Source: Ruminococcus flavefaciens (GTDB taxonomy: Bacteria; Bacillota; Clostridia; Oscillospirales; Ruminococcaceae). Taken from it: a DNA stretch of 11,111 nt. Within the stretch, counting starts at the first letter, position 1. Each line of letters begins with the position of its first letter. The notes below the pieces were generated by a model. The model did not search any database and was not told where the DNA came from. It saw only the letters and a list, made by a program, of their open reading frames with translations. The DNA lies in the NCBI GenBank assembly GCA_002348905.1, contig DEBW01000089.1:6093-17203 (forward strand), in the 5' to 3' direction. Made by a program: the position numbers and the translations under genes. Below are positions 1 through 6,989 of the stretch, piece after piece.

Positions 1-14
1 AAAAACTAAAAGAA

Positions 15-85
15 AAGCGACCAAAGGCGCTGCCTTTGGAATCCGGCAGGGAGTAAGCGACTCCCTGCACCCACGCAATATTGCG
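15..85. repeat. Cluster of three intergenic inverted repeats
   Basis: Three consecutive dyads are visible. The first is CCAAAGGC (21-28), loop GCT, GCCTTTGG (32-39), an 8-bp perfect stem. The second is GCAGGGAGT (46-54), loop AAGCG, ACTCCCTGC (60-68), a 9-bp perfect stem. The third is the 12-bp palindrome CGCAATATTGCG (74-85). The heptamer AAGCGAC occurs at 15-21 and again at 55-61. Read on the minus strand, the first hairpin is followed by a T-rich tract (complement of 1-18), so it has the shape of an intrinsic terminator facing left, yet no leftward gene is seen. It may be a dispersed intergenic repeat or the trailing end of a neighbouring element. Confidence 0.55.
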
Positions 86-171
86 CTGTTAATAAAAATG
101 CAAGGCAACTTTAATATCGCATACGTTAATAAAAAATAAATGCTTTTGCCCTGAAAAAGTTATAATAACAG

Positions 172-201
172 TTGCAATGAACAGCAGAATTGTGTTATAA
201 T
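172..201 (+). promoter_or_regulatory. Probable sigma-A promoter for the ilv-leu operon
   Basis: There is a perfect -10 hexamer TATAAT at 196-201, preceded by TG at 193-194 (extended -10, TGTTATAAT). A -35-like TTGCAA lies at 172-177 with an 18-nt spacer. Transcription would start near 208, leaving a leader of about 50 nt before ilvB. A second TATAAT at 211-216 has no equally good -35. The short leader has no room for a T-box or leader peptide if this promoter is the one used. Confidence 0.6.
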
Positions 202-260
202 AATAAGGTATATAATATTACGGATAAGTAGATTTCCGACAAAAACGGAGTTTTTATATT

Positions 261-1958
261 ATGAAAGTATCAGGCGCAAAAATTGTTGTTGAAGTTCTCG
301 TTGAACAGGGATGCGATACTGTTTTCGGTTATCCCGGCGGTCAGGTCATCGACCTTTTTGACGAGCTGTATCTCAGCCGTGACCGGATAAAGCAAATCTT
401 AACCGCCGACGAACAGGGCGCTGCTCACGCCGCCGACGGATTCGCAAGAGCTACCGGAAAAGTCGGAGTATGCATCGCTACGTCAGGACCGGGAGCTACC
501 AACCTTGTAACAGGCATCGCCACAGCCGGCCTTGATTCTGTTCCTCTTGTCGCCGTGACCGGCAACGTCTCATGCGACCTTATCGGCAGGGACAGCTTTC
601 AGGAAGTGGACATCGTAGGCATAACCATGCCTGTCACCAAGCACAACTTCATAGTAAAGGACATTCGTGAGCTTGCTGATACCCTGCGTACAGCCTTTAA
701 AATAGCAAAATCCGGCAGACCTGGACCTGTACTCGTCGATATCCCGAAAGACGTTCAGCAGGCTGTATGGGACTTTGAACCCAAGCCCGATCCTGTACGT
801 CCCTACCCTCTCAGCTTTGCGTCTGAGATAAAGCTGAGAAAGGCTGCCGAACTTATAAACAACAGCAAGCGCCCTTACATATACTTCGGTGGAGGAGTTA
901 TCTCCGGCAAGGCTTCGGCTGAAATAATAAAGCTCGCTGACAGGATAGACGCTCCGCTCGGAAGCTCTCTCATGGGACTTTCCGCAGTACCGGCTGACCA
1001 CCCACGTTTCCTCGGCATGAGCGGTATGCACGGTCACTATGCTTCCTCTCAGGCTCAGAAAGAAGCCGACCTCGTTATCGCAATGGGAGCAAGATTCTCC
1101 GACAGATCAACCGAAATAGGCGGCGAAAGAAGCTACCGCCTTATACACATCGACATCGACAACGCCGAACTTGATAAGAACGTTATCTCCGATATTGCCA
1201 TACAGGGCGACATAAAGGACGCTTTATACCGTCTTTTGCCAATGCTCAGCGAAACGTCACGCCCTGAATGGTCAGAGCGCATAACACAGCTTCGTGAAAA
1301 GGAAGCCGAACTCCTTGAAAGAGAAAAACATACAAGACTTCCGAAAAATTGCGGCGGATGCACGGTAAACTGCGGCAGAGCTGATATGCCGGAAAGCGAA
1401 AAGCTTGCACCATATGACATAATCGACACCATAAGCAGTTTCGCTTCTGAAAATGACATAATCGTAACCGACGTTGGTCAGCATCAGATGTGGACTGCAC
1501 AGAGGTATCCGTTCAAAAAGCCACGTACATTCCTTACAAGCGGAGGTCTCGGCACTATGGGATTCGGTCTTGGCGCAGCCATCGGAGCTTCATCAGCTAC
1601 CGGCAGGCGTACCATACTCTTTACCGGTGACGGCAGCTTCGGCATGGACTTGAACGAGCTTGCAACGTCGGTATCTCAGAATACTCCCCTTGTGATAGTG
1701 GTAATGAATAACGGCGTACTCGGCATGGTAAGACAGATGCAGACGCTTTTCCACGGGGAGAGATATTCAAATACTACTCTTTGCCGCAAAACTGACTTTG
1801 TTAAGGTAGCAGAAGCTTTCGGCGCAAAGGGCGGTCGTGCAAATAATCTTGACGAGCTGAGTGCTCTCGCAGAAGAAGCCTTTGCATACAGCGGCACTTA
1901 CCTGATTGACTGCATGATAGACTGCAATGAAATGGTTGCCTTCTCTGATGAAGCATGA
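261..1958 (+). CDS. ilvB: Acetolactate synthase, large (catalytic) subunit
   Basis: This ThDP-dependent cytosolic enzyme joins two pyruvates to acetolactate, or pyruvate and 2-ketobutyrate to acetohydroxybutyrate, as the first common step of valine, leucine and isoleucine synthesis. The 565 residues match the family length. The N-terminal ThDP domain has the YPGG motif and the catalytic Glu51 in DEQGAAHAADGFARA, followed by SGPGATNLVTG. The C-terminal ThDP domain has GDGS (456-459) and the closing NN (483-484) of the Mg-ThDP motif. The QEVDIVG segment (from Gln114) is typical of acetolactate synthases rather than other ThDP enzymes. GGAG at 247-250, 10 nt upstream, supports the ATG at 261. 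It is first in the operon, 36 nt before its regulatory subunit. An odd feature is a Cys-rich stretch, CGGCTVNC (Cys364, 367, 371), in the linker before the C-terminal domain. Confidence 0.97.
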   Translation: MKVSGAKIVVEVLVEQGCDTVFGYPGGQVIDLFDELYLSRDRIKQILTADEQGAAHAADGFARATGKVGVCIATSGPGATNLVTGIATAGLDSVPLVAVTGNVSCDLIGRDSFQEVDIVGITMPVTKHNFIVKDIRELADTLRTAFKIAKSGRPGPVLVDIPKDVQQAVWDFEPKPDPVRPYPLSFASEIKLRKAAELINNSKRPYIYFGGGVISGKASAEIIKLADRIDAPLGSSLMGLSAVPADHPRFLGMSGMHGHYASSQAQKEADLVIAMGARFSDRSTEIGGERSYRLIHIDIDNAELDKNVISDIAIQGDIKDALYRLLPMLSETSRPEWSERITQLREKEAELLEREKHTRLPKNCGGCTVNCGRADMPESEKLAPYDIIDTISSFASENDIIVTDVGQHQMWTAQRYPFKKPRTFLTSGGLGTMGFGLGAAIGASSATGRRTILFTGDGSFGMDLNELATSVSQNTPLVIVVMNNGVLGMVRQMQTLFHGERYSNTTLCRKTDFVKVAEAFGAKGGRANNLDELSALAEEAFAYSGTYLIDCMIDCNEMVAFSDEA

Positions 1959-1994
1959 CCGCAACAAATAAATGATATATAAGGAGCAGAAGAA

Positions 1995-2501
1995 ATGAGA
2001 AATGACCAGTACGTTATCGGCGTAATAGTATCCAACGTTTCAGGTGTTCTCTCACGAGTATCAGGAATGTTCACAAGACGAGGCTTCAATATCGACTGCC
2101 TTACCGTTGGAGAGACTGAATCTCCGGAATTTTCACGTATAACAGTAGCATTCCACGGCGATGACGACATAAGGAACAAGATACTCAAACAGCTGGAAAA
2201 GCTCCACGACGTAAAAGAAGTTGAAGTCCTCGACCAGAAGGACACGGTAATACGTGAACTTCTGCTGATAAAGGTGAGAAATTCTCCGAACACCCGTCAG
2301 GACATCATGACCGCCGTAGAGATATTCCGCTCAAAGATAGTGGACTACTCGCCTACTGCGCTCATATGCGAGCTTACAGGCGAGACATCAAAAATAGATG
2401 CATTCATCGAGCTTATGAAGCCATACGGCATTATGGAAATGTGCCGTACAGGTATAGTAGCCATTGAACGAGGCAACAGCTGTCTTAAAACAAGCCGCTG
2501 A
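1995..2501 (+). CDS. ilvN: Acetolactate synthase, small (regulatory) subunit
   Basis: This is the regulatory partner of IlvB. It activates the catalytic subunit and in the family confers feedback inhibition by valine. The 168 residues fit the full-length (IlvH-like) class. An N-terminal ACT domain covers roughly residues 5-80, with the typical IGVIVSNVSGVLSRVSGMF and RRGFNIDCLTVG segments, and a C-terminal small-subunit domain covers about 85-160. AAGGAG at 1981-1986, 8 nt before the ATG, fixes the start. It follows ilvB by 36 nt and precedes leuC by 47 nt, consistent with co-transcription. The symbol ilvN rather than ilvH is by convention, since the sequence cannot separate them functionally. 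Confidence 0.95.
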   Translation: MRNDQYVIGVIVSNVSGVLSRVSGMFTRRGFNIDCLTVGETESPEFSRITVAFHGDDDIRNKILKQLEKLHDVKEVEVLDQKDTVIRELLLIKVRNSPNTRQDIMTAVEIFRSKIVDYSPTALICELTGETSKIDAFIELMKPYGIMEMCRTGIVAIERGNSCLKTSR

Positions 2502-2506
2502 CACCA

Positions 2507-2529
2507 ATTCATAATTACGCATTATGAAT
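2507..2529. repeat. AT-rich hairpin in the ilvN-leuC gap
   Basis: A perfect 9-bp inverted repeat, ATTCATAAT (2507-2515) and ATTATGAAT (2521-2529), is separated by TACGC. It fills most of the 47-nt gap and ends just 5 nt before the leuC ribosome site (AAGGAG, 2535-2540). It lacks a GC-rich stem and a proper T-run, so it is not a good intrinsic terminator. It could be an mRNA processing or stability element, or a remnant of a dispersed repeat. Confidence 0.5.
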
Positions 2530-2548
2530 CAAAAAAGGAGTTGATACC

Positions 2549-3817
2549 ATGGGCATGACAATGACACAGAAGATACTTGCGAACCACGCCGGAACTGATA
2601 CCGTTTCTGCAGGACAGCTTATACTCGCCGACCTTGACCTTATTCTCGGCAATGATATTACTTCTCCGGTAGCTATAAAGGAGTTCGCAAAGCTTGGCAC
2701 AGACAGAGTTTTCGACAAAGAAAAGATAACAATGGTAATGGACCACTTTGCTCCGAACAAGGATATAAAAGCTGCGGAGCAGTGCAGTATGTGCCGCAGT
2801 TTCTGCGGAGAACAGAGCATCACTCATTTCTACGACGTTGGAGAAATGGGCATAGAACACGCTCTGCTGCCGGAAAAAGGTCTTGTCACAGCCGGAGACT
2901 TAGTGATAGGTGCAGACTCTCACACCTGTACTTACGGCGCTCTCGGAGCTTTTTCAACAGGTGTCGGCTCAACGGATATGGCTTGCGGAATGGCTGTCGG
3001 AAAGTCGTGGTTCAAAGTGCCGTCAGCAATAAAGGTCGTGCTGAAAGGCTCGCTCAGGAAATACGTTTCCGGCAAGGACGTTATACTGCATCTTATCGGC
3101 AAAACAGGCGTTGACGGAGCTTTGTACAAATCTATTGAATTTACCGGCGAAGGTCTGCGCTCACTGACAATGGCTGACCGTCTTTGCATAGCCAATATGA
3201 CCGTTGAAGCAGGTGCAAAGAACGGCATATTTGAGGTCGATGACATAACTCTTGAATACATAAAGTTCCACGGTACAAAAACTCCGAAGATATACAAGGC
3301 TGACGATGATGCAAAGTATGACGAAGTCATAGAGCTTGACCTCTCAGTTATCGAACCCACTGTAGCTTTTCCGCATCTGCCCGAAAATGCACGTACTTTC
3401 GGCGATATCGGCGAAGTCAGAATAGATCAGGCGGTCATAGGCTCTTGTACCAACGGCAGACTTGAAGACCTGCAAACCGCCGCAGAGATACTCAGAGGCA
3501 GAAAAATAGCCAAAGGAGTCCGCCTGATAGTGATACCGGCAACTCAGCAGATATACCTTGACGCTATGGAACAAGGTCTGTTAAGAATATTCATCGAAGC
3601 CGGCGGAATAGTCTCAACTCCTACCTGCGGACCTTGTCTCGGCGGACATATGGGAATACTCGCAGAGGGCGAAAGAGCCATAACTACCACTAACCGCAAT
3701 TTCGTCGGACGTATGGGACATCCGAAGTCTGAGGTATACCTTGCAAGTCCGGCTACAGCGGCAGCAAGTGCGCTCACCGGCAGAATAACAAGTCCGTGGG
3801 AGGTAATGGGTATATGA
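2549..3817 (+). CDS. leuC: 3-isopropylmalate dehydratase, large subunit
   Basis: With LeuD this subunit isomerises 2-isopropylmalate to 3-isopropylmalate, the second leucine-specific step, using a [4Fe-4S] cluster. The 422 residues fit the shorter, HacA-like class of LeuC found in Clostridia and archaea rather than the ~466-residue enterobacterial form. The aconitase cluster ligands are all visible: Cys300 in GSCTNGR, and Cys360 and Cys363 in CGPCLG. The substrate and fold motifs GADSHTCTYGALG and TTNRNFVGRMG are also present. AAGGAG at 2535-2540 lies 8 nt before the ATG at 2549. Further ATGs at 2555 and 2561 are possible but less well spaced. The stop overlaps the leuD start by ATGA (3814-3817). 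Confidence 0.97.
   Translation: MGMTMTQKILANHAGTDTVSAGQLILADLDLILGNDITSPVAIKEFAKLGTDRVFDKEKITMVMDHFAPNKDIKAAEQCSMCRSFCGEQSITHFYDVGEMGIEHALLPEKGLVTAGDLVIGADSHTCTYGALGAFSTGVGSTDMACGMAVGKSWFKVPSAIKVVLKGSLRKYVSGKDVILHLIGKTGVDGALYKSIEFTGEGLRSLTMADRLCIANMTVEAGAKNGIFEVDDITLEYIKFHGTKTPKIYKADDDAKYDEVIELDLSVIEPTVAFPHLPENARTFGDIGEVRIDQAVIGSCTNGRLEDLQTAAEILRGRKIAKGVRLIVIPATQQIYLDAMEQGLLRIFIEAGGIVSTPTCGPCLGGHMGILAEGERAITTTNRNFVGRMGHPKSEVYLASPATAAASALTGRITSPWEVMGI
3798..3804 (+). promoter_or_regulatory. Ribosome binding site that sets the leuD start
   Basis: GGGAGGT lies inside the 3' end of leuC, 9 nt before the ATG at 3814. It places the leuD start at 3814 and argues against the GTG at 3796, which would put the first codon upstream of and within this site. 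Confidence 0.75.
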
Positions 3818-4308
3818 AATACACAGGAAATGCTATAAAATACGGCGACAACGTTGATACTGACGTTATAATCCCTGCACGTTATCTCAATACAAGCGCT
3901 CCTGAGGAGCTTGCGGCGCATTGCATGGAAGACCTCGACAAGACATTTGTGAGCCGTGTGCAGAAAGGCGATATCATCACTGCCGGACTTAATTTCGGCT
4001 GCGGTTCATCAAGAGAACACGCTCCTATCGCAATAAAGGCAAGCGGAGTATCTCTCGTAATAGCCAAAAGCTTTGCCCGTATATTTTACCGCAACGCCAT
4101 AAATATAGGTCTTGCCATAGTTGAGTGTCCTGAAGCGGCTGAGGAGATAAACGAGGGCGACAAAATAGAAGCTGACCTCGACAACGGAATAATACATGAC
4201 CTTACAACCGGAAAAGAATACCAGACAGAGCCTTTTCCGGAATTTGTACAAAGTATAATCGAAAACGGCGGACTTATGCAGTCTATAGCAAAAGGTATAA
4301 TAAAATAA
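3814..4308 (+). CDS. leuD: 3-isopropylmalate dehydratase, small subunit
   Basis: This is the swivel-domain partner of LeuC. The mature complex catalyses the stereospecific isomerisation of isopropylmalate in the cytosol. The 164 residues match the short LeuD class that pairs with a ~420-residue LeuC. Family motifs are clear: NVDTDVIIPARYL near the N-terminus, and GCGSSREHAP followed by SFARIFYRNAINIGL in the middle. The ATG at 3814 overlaps the leuC stop (ATGA), so translation is probably coupled and the two subunits made in equal amounts. A longer reading from GTG 3796 adds six residues that are not typical of the family and overlaps the ribosome site, so I reject it. Confidence 0.96.
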   Translation: MKYTGNAIKYGDNVDTDVIIPARYLNTSAPEELAAHCMEDLDKTFVSRVQKGDIITAGLNFGCGSSREHAPIAIKASGVSLVIAKSFARIFYRNAINIGLAIVECPEAAEEINEGDKIEADLDNGIIHDLTTGKEYQTEPFPEFVQSIIENGGLMQSIAKGIIK

Positions 4309-4309
4309 C

Positions 4310-4762
4310 ATGATGAAAGAACATACTGACCCTAACATAGCAATGGGTATACTGTCAGCAGCCGTGCTCTTTTTCATGAGCGGAGTGCCTGCTCTCGGCG
4401 GAGTATTGCCGGTAATAAACCTGTGCGTATTCATAGCGGCGACAATATTCCTGTTTGTTATGTCATTTATAATAAAAGATAATACTAAATATTTCATTTG
4501 CTCCGGCGCAGCTTTCGGAGTAAGCTTCATACTCTCAGGAATAACAGAGGGTGTTTCTGACAGACCGCTGATACTTGCAATAAGCTGGGCAATGGCGCTG
4601 TTGGCAGCAGCCGCAGGACTTATACGCTCGATTTGCCGGCATGACAAATACAAGTATCCTGCTGCGATATTCATTAACTCGGCAATGATACTCATTTCAC
4701 TGGCGACAGGTATGGTACAAGTGATCTCAAACAAGGGATTCGTCATACTCTCGTCGATATGA
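4310..4762 (+). CDS. Small multi-pass membrane protein, unknown function
   Basis: I do not recognise this 150-residue protein. It is strongly hydrophobic, with about five likely membrane segments (roughly residues 10-28, 32-55, 61-79, 86-105 and 117-138). A charged loop, RHDKYKY, lies between the last two (110-116). By the positive-inside rule that loop is likely cytoplasmic. There is no signal peptide distinct from the first helix and no catalytic motif that I can see. It begins one base after the leuD stop, with two adjacent ATGs (4310 and 4313) and only a weak upstream AAAAGGT (4290-4296), so it is probably translated by coupling from leuD. It ends 35 nt before leuB. Its place between leuD and leuB suggests co-expression with leucine synthesis. 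Transport or export of a branched-chain metabolite is a guess with no motif support. Confidence 0.75.
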   Translation: MMKEHTDPNIAMGILSAAVLFFMSGVPALGGVLPVINLCVFIAATIFLFVMSFIIKDNTKYFICSGAAFGVSFILSGITEGVSDRPLILAISWAMALLAAAAGLIRSICRHDKYKYPAAIFINSAMILISLATGMVQVISNKGFVILSSI

Positions 4763-4797
4763 TAAAATTCACCATGCATTTATAAGAGGGCGATAAT

Positions 4798-5871
4798 ATG
4801 GAACTCAATATTGCATTATTAAAAGGCGACGGCATCGGAGTCGAAATTATCGACAGTGCCGTTGCCGTACTTGAAAAAACAGCTTCAAAGTTCGGACATA
4901 AATTCAATTTTACGCCGTATCTCATAGGCGGTGCAGCCATTGACGCTGTCGGCGTACCTCTGCCGCAGGAAACTATAGACGGCTGTCTTGCCAGCGACAG
5001 TGTACTCTTAGGCGCTGTCGGAGGCTATAAATGGGACGATCTTCCCGTAGACAAACGTCCCGAAAAGGCTCTTCTCGGCATACGCTCAGCACTCGGACTT
5101 TATACCAATCTGCGTCCGGCAAAGCTCTATCCTGCGCTGAGAGCAGCTTCTCCGCTGAAAGATGAGATAGTCGGAAGCGGTTTTGACCTGCTGATAGTCC
5201 GTGAGCTTACTGGAGGCATATACTTCGGCGAAAGAGGATACCGTGAGGGAAAATACGGCAGCGAAGCCTACGACACCGAGGCTTACAGCGTTACTGAGAT
5301 AGAGCGCATAGGTATTGCAGCATTTGAAGCCGCTATGAAGCGCAGTAAGCGCCTTTGCAGCGTTGACAAGGCTAATGTTCTCGAAACTTCACGCCTTTGG
5401 CGCAGTACGATGCATACTCTCGCTGAAAAATATCCCGAAGTTGAATACAGGGATATGTTCGTTGACAACGCAGCCATGCAGCTTGTGCGTGATCCGAAGC
5501 AGTTTGACGTTATCGTAACATCGAATATGTTCGGAGATATACTCTCGGACGAAGCCTCGCAGATAACCGGCTCGATAGGTATGCTTGCATCAGCTTCTCT
5601 CGGAGCTTCAAAGCGTGGTATGTATGAGCCTATCCACGGCAGCGCTCCGGACATAGCCGGACAAAACAAGGCAAACCCTATAGCAGCTATACTCTCCGGA
5701 GCTATGATGCTCAGATACTCCCTTGACCTTCCGGAGGAAGCCGACTGCATAGAATCCGCCGTTGATAAAGTCCTTAACGCAGGCTGCCGCACTGCTGACC
5801 TCATGGGTACAGACACCGGCACTCCCCTGACTTGTACCGAAATGACAGAAAGGATACTCGAAGCGTTATGA
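4798..5871 (+). CDS. leuB: 3-isopropylmalate dehydrogenase
   Basis: This NAD-dependent, Mg-requiring cytosolic enzyme oxidises and decarboxylates 3-isopropylmalate to 2-ketoisocaproate, the third leucine-specific step. The 357 residues are standard for the family. Visible motifs are GDGIGVEI at the N-terminus, LLGAVGG, and the Arg-rich substrate segment RSALGLYTNLRPAKL, which marks LeuB rather than isocitrate dehydrogenase. The catalytic Tyr142 is in GGIYFG and Lys191 in VDKANVLETSRLWR. The metal-binding aspartates are Asp223, Asp247 and Asp251. The NAD site is GSAPDIAGQNKANP. A GAGGG at 4786-4790, 7 nt upstream, supports the start. The stop overlaps the next gene by ATGA (5868-5871). Confidence 0.97.
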   Translation: MELNIALLKGDGIGVEIIDSAVAVLEKTASKFGHKFNFTPYLIGGAAIDAVGVPLPQETIDGCLASDSVLLGAVGGYKWDDLPVDKRPEKALLGIRSALGLYTNLRPAKLYPALRAASPLKDEIVGSGFDLLIVRELTGGIYFGERGYREGKYGSEAYDTEAYSVTEIERIGIAAFEAAMKRSKRLCSVDKANVLETSRLWRSTMHTLAEKYPEVEYRDMFVDNAAMQLVRDPKQFDVIVTSNMFGDILSDEASQITGSIGMLASASLGASKRGMYEPIHGSAPDIAGQNKANPIAAILSGAMMLRYSLDLPEEADCIESAVDKVLNAGCRTADLMGTDTGTPLTCTEMTERILEAL

Positions 5872-6044
5872 TATGCGAGATATGCGGTGCAGAAATGGTT
5901 CTGCAAAATGAAATTACGCTAAATTTTACCTCTCCGGCGCTGAAAGCTGAAAAGCTTTTCCGTCTGCCGGACGTAAAAAGGAATATAGACGTATATTCCT
6001 GCGAATGTGGGAATATAAAATATTTGCCAAAAGAAAATCAATGA
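5868..6044 (+). CDS. Small zinc-ribbon-like protein
   Basis: This 58-residue protein has two Cys pairs, CEIC (Cys3, Cys6) and CEC (Cys45, Cys47, followed by Gly), separated by about 38 residues. The layout is that of a small zinc ribbon, probably binding one Zn. The second pair is CXC rather than the usual CXXC, so metal binding is not certain. Reading back to an ATG at 5832 would add 12 residues inside leuB. The ATG at 5868 is preferred because it puts the first CXXC at the extreme N-terminus and gives the ATGA overlap with leuB. A GAAAGGA at 5848-5854 is far (13 nt), so coupling to leuB is likely. I cannot name a function. The size and fold would suit nucleic-acid or protein binding. Confidence 0.65.
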   Translation: MICEICGAEMVLQNEITLNFTSPALKAEKLFRLPDVKRNIDVYSCECGNIKYLPKENQ

Positions 6045-6061
6045 TCCAAAGGAGAATAAAT

Positions 6062-6988
6062 ATGACTGTTCGTGAATTACAGGATGCTATCATAAAATTA
6101 AAAAAGGAAACAAATACTGCGATACTCGCTCACAGCTATCAGGCTCGTGAAATAGTTGAGATCGCTGACTACACCGGCGACAGCTACAAGCTCAGCGTTG
6201 ATGCTACCAAGACTGACGCTGACAATATCATCTTCTGCGGTGTACACTTCATGGCTGAGACTGCAAAAATGCTCTCACCTCAGAAAAGAGTGTTCCTCGC
6301 AAATAAGAACGCCGGCTGTCCTATGGCTGAGCAGATGGACAAAGACCTCATCGCTCACCTCCGCAATAAAGAGCCTGACCGCACAGTTGTGGCTTATATA
6401 AATACTACAGCTCAGCTCAAAACTGTCTGTGACGTATGCGTTACATCTTCAAGCGCACTCAAAATAGTAAACGCTATCGAAAATGAAAAGATACTCTTTA
6501 TCCCTGACTGCAACCTCGGTGCATGGGTAAGAGACCAGTGTCCGGATAAGGACATCATGCTCCTCAACGGCGGATGCCCGACTCACGCAGCTCTCACAGC
6601 AAAGGAAGCAAAGGCTGCAAAGGCTGAACATCCTGACGCTCTTTTCCTCGTTCATCCTGAGTGCGTACCGCAGGTAACTCACCTCGCTGACTACGTAGGC
6701 TCAACAAGCGGTATCATGGACTTTGCAAGAAAGTCTGATGCCAAGGAGTTCATCATCGGCACTGAAACTTCTATCGCTGAGCATTTGCAGTACGAATGTC
6801 CTGACAAGAAGTTCTACCCTGTTACAAAGGATATCGTATGCCGCAACATGAAGATAACAACTCTTCCGGACGTTTACAATACTCTCACCGGCATGGACAA
6901 CGGCGAAGCCTTTGAGATACTCATGAGCGACGAGCTTATCACTTCCGCAAGAAAATGTATCGATGAAATGATACGTCTCGGAGGCTGA
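6062..6988 (+). CDS. nadA: Quinolinate synthase A
   Basis: This enzyme condenses iminoaspartate with dihydroxyacetone phosphate to quinolinate in de novo NAD synthesis, using an oxygen-sensitive [4Fe-4S] cluster in the cytosol. From the ATG at 6062 it is 308 residues, normal for the three-Cys type. The three cluster ligands are visible: Cys86 (AGCPMAEQ), Cys172 (NGGCPTH) and Cys260 (CRNMK), close in position to those of the Thermotoga enzyme. Other family motifs are AHSYQ, GDSYKLS, CGVHFMAET, YINTTAQLK, HPEC and DYVGSTSGI. AAAGGAG at 6048-6054, 7 nt upstream, chooses this start over an in-frame ATG at 6005 that would overlap the preceding gene. No nadB or nadC is seen in the window, so the iminoaspartate source must lie elsewhere. 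hydE starts 1 nt after its stop. Confidence 0.97.
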   Translation: MTVRELQDAIIKLKKETNTAILAHSYQAREIVEIADYTGDSYKLSVDATKTDADNIIFCGVHFMAETAKMLSPQKRVFLANKNAGCPMAEQMDKDLIAHLRNKEPDRTVVAYINTTAQLKTVCDVCVTSSSALKIVNAIENEKILFIPDCNLGAWVRDQCPDKDIMLLNGGCPTHAALTAKEAKAAKAEHPDALFLVHPECVPQVTHLADYVGSTSGIMDFARKSDAKEFIIGTETSIAEHLQYECPDKKFYPVTKDIVCRNMKITTLPDVYNTLTGMDNGEAFEILMSDELITSARKCIDEMIRLGG

Positions 6989-6989
6989 T

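Noticed and set aside
1..260. T-box or leader-peptide attenuator upstream of ilvB, common for such operons in Firmicutes
   Set aside because: No T-box consensus (AGGGTGGNACCGCG-like) and no Leu/Ile/Val-rich small frame with a terminator could be found, and the likely promoter leaves only about 50 nt of leader.
3796..3813. GTG 3796 as leuD start
   Set aside because: It would overlap the GGGAGGT ribosome site and add six residues not typical of LeuD. The ATG at 3814 fits both the site and the leuC stop overlap.
4009..4779. Long minus-strand open frame of 256 codons across leuD and the membrane protein gene
   Set aside because: It lies opposite leuD, whose family motifs are unmistakable, and its translation has no recognisable domain. 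It is a shadow of the + strand genes.
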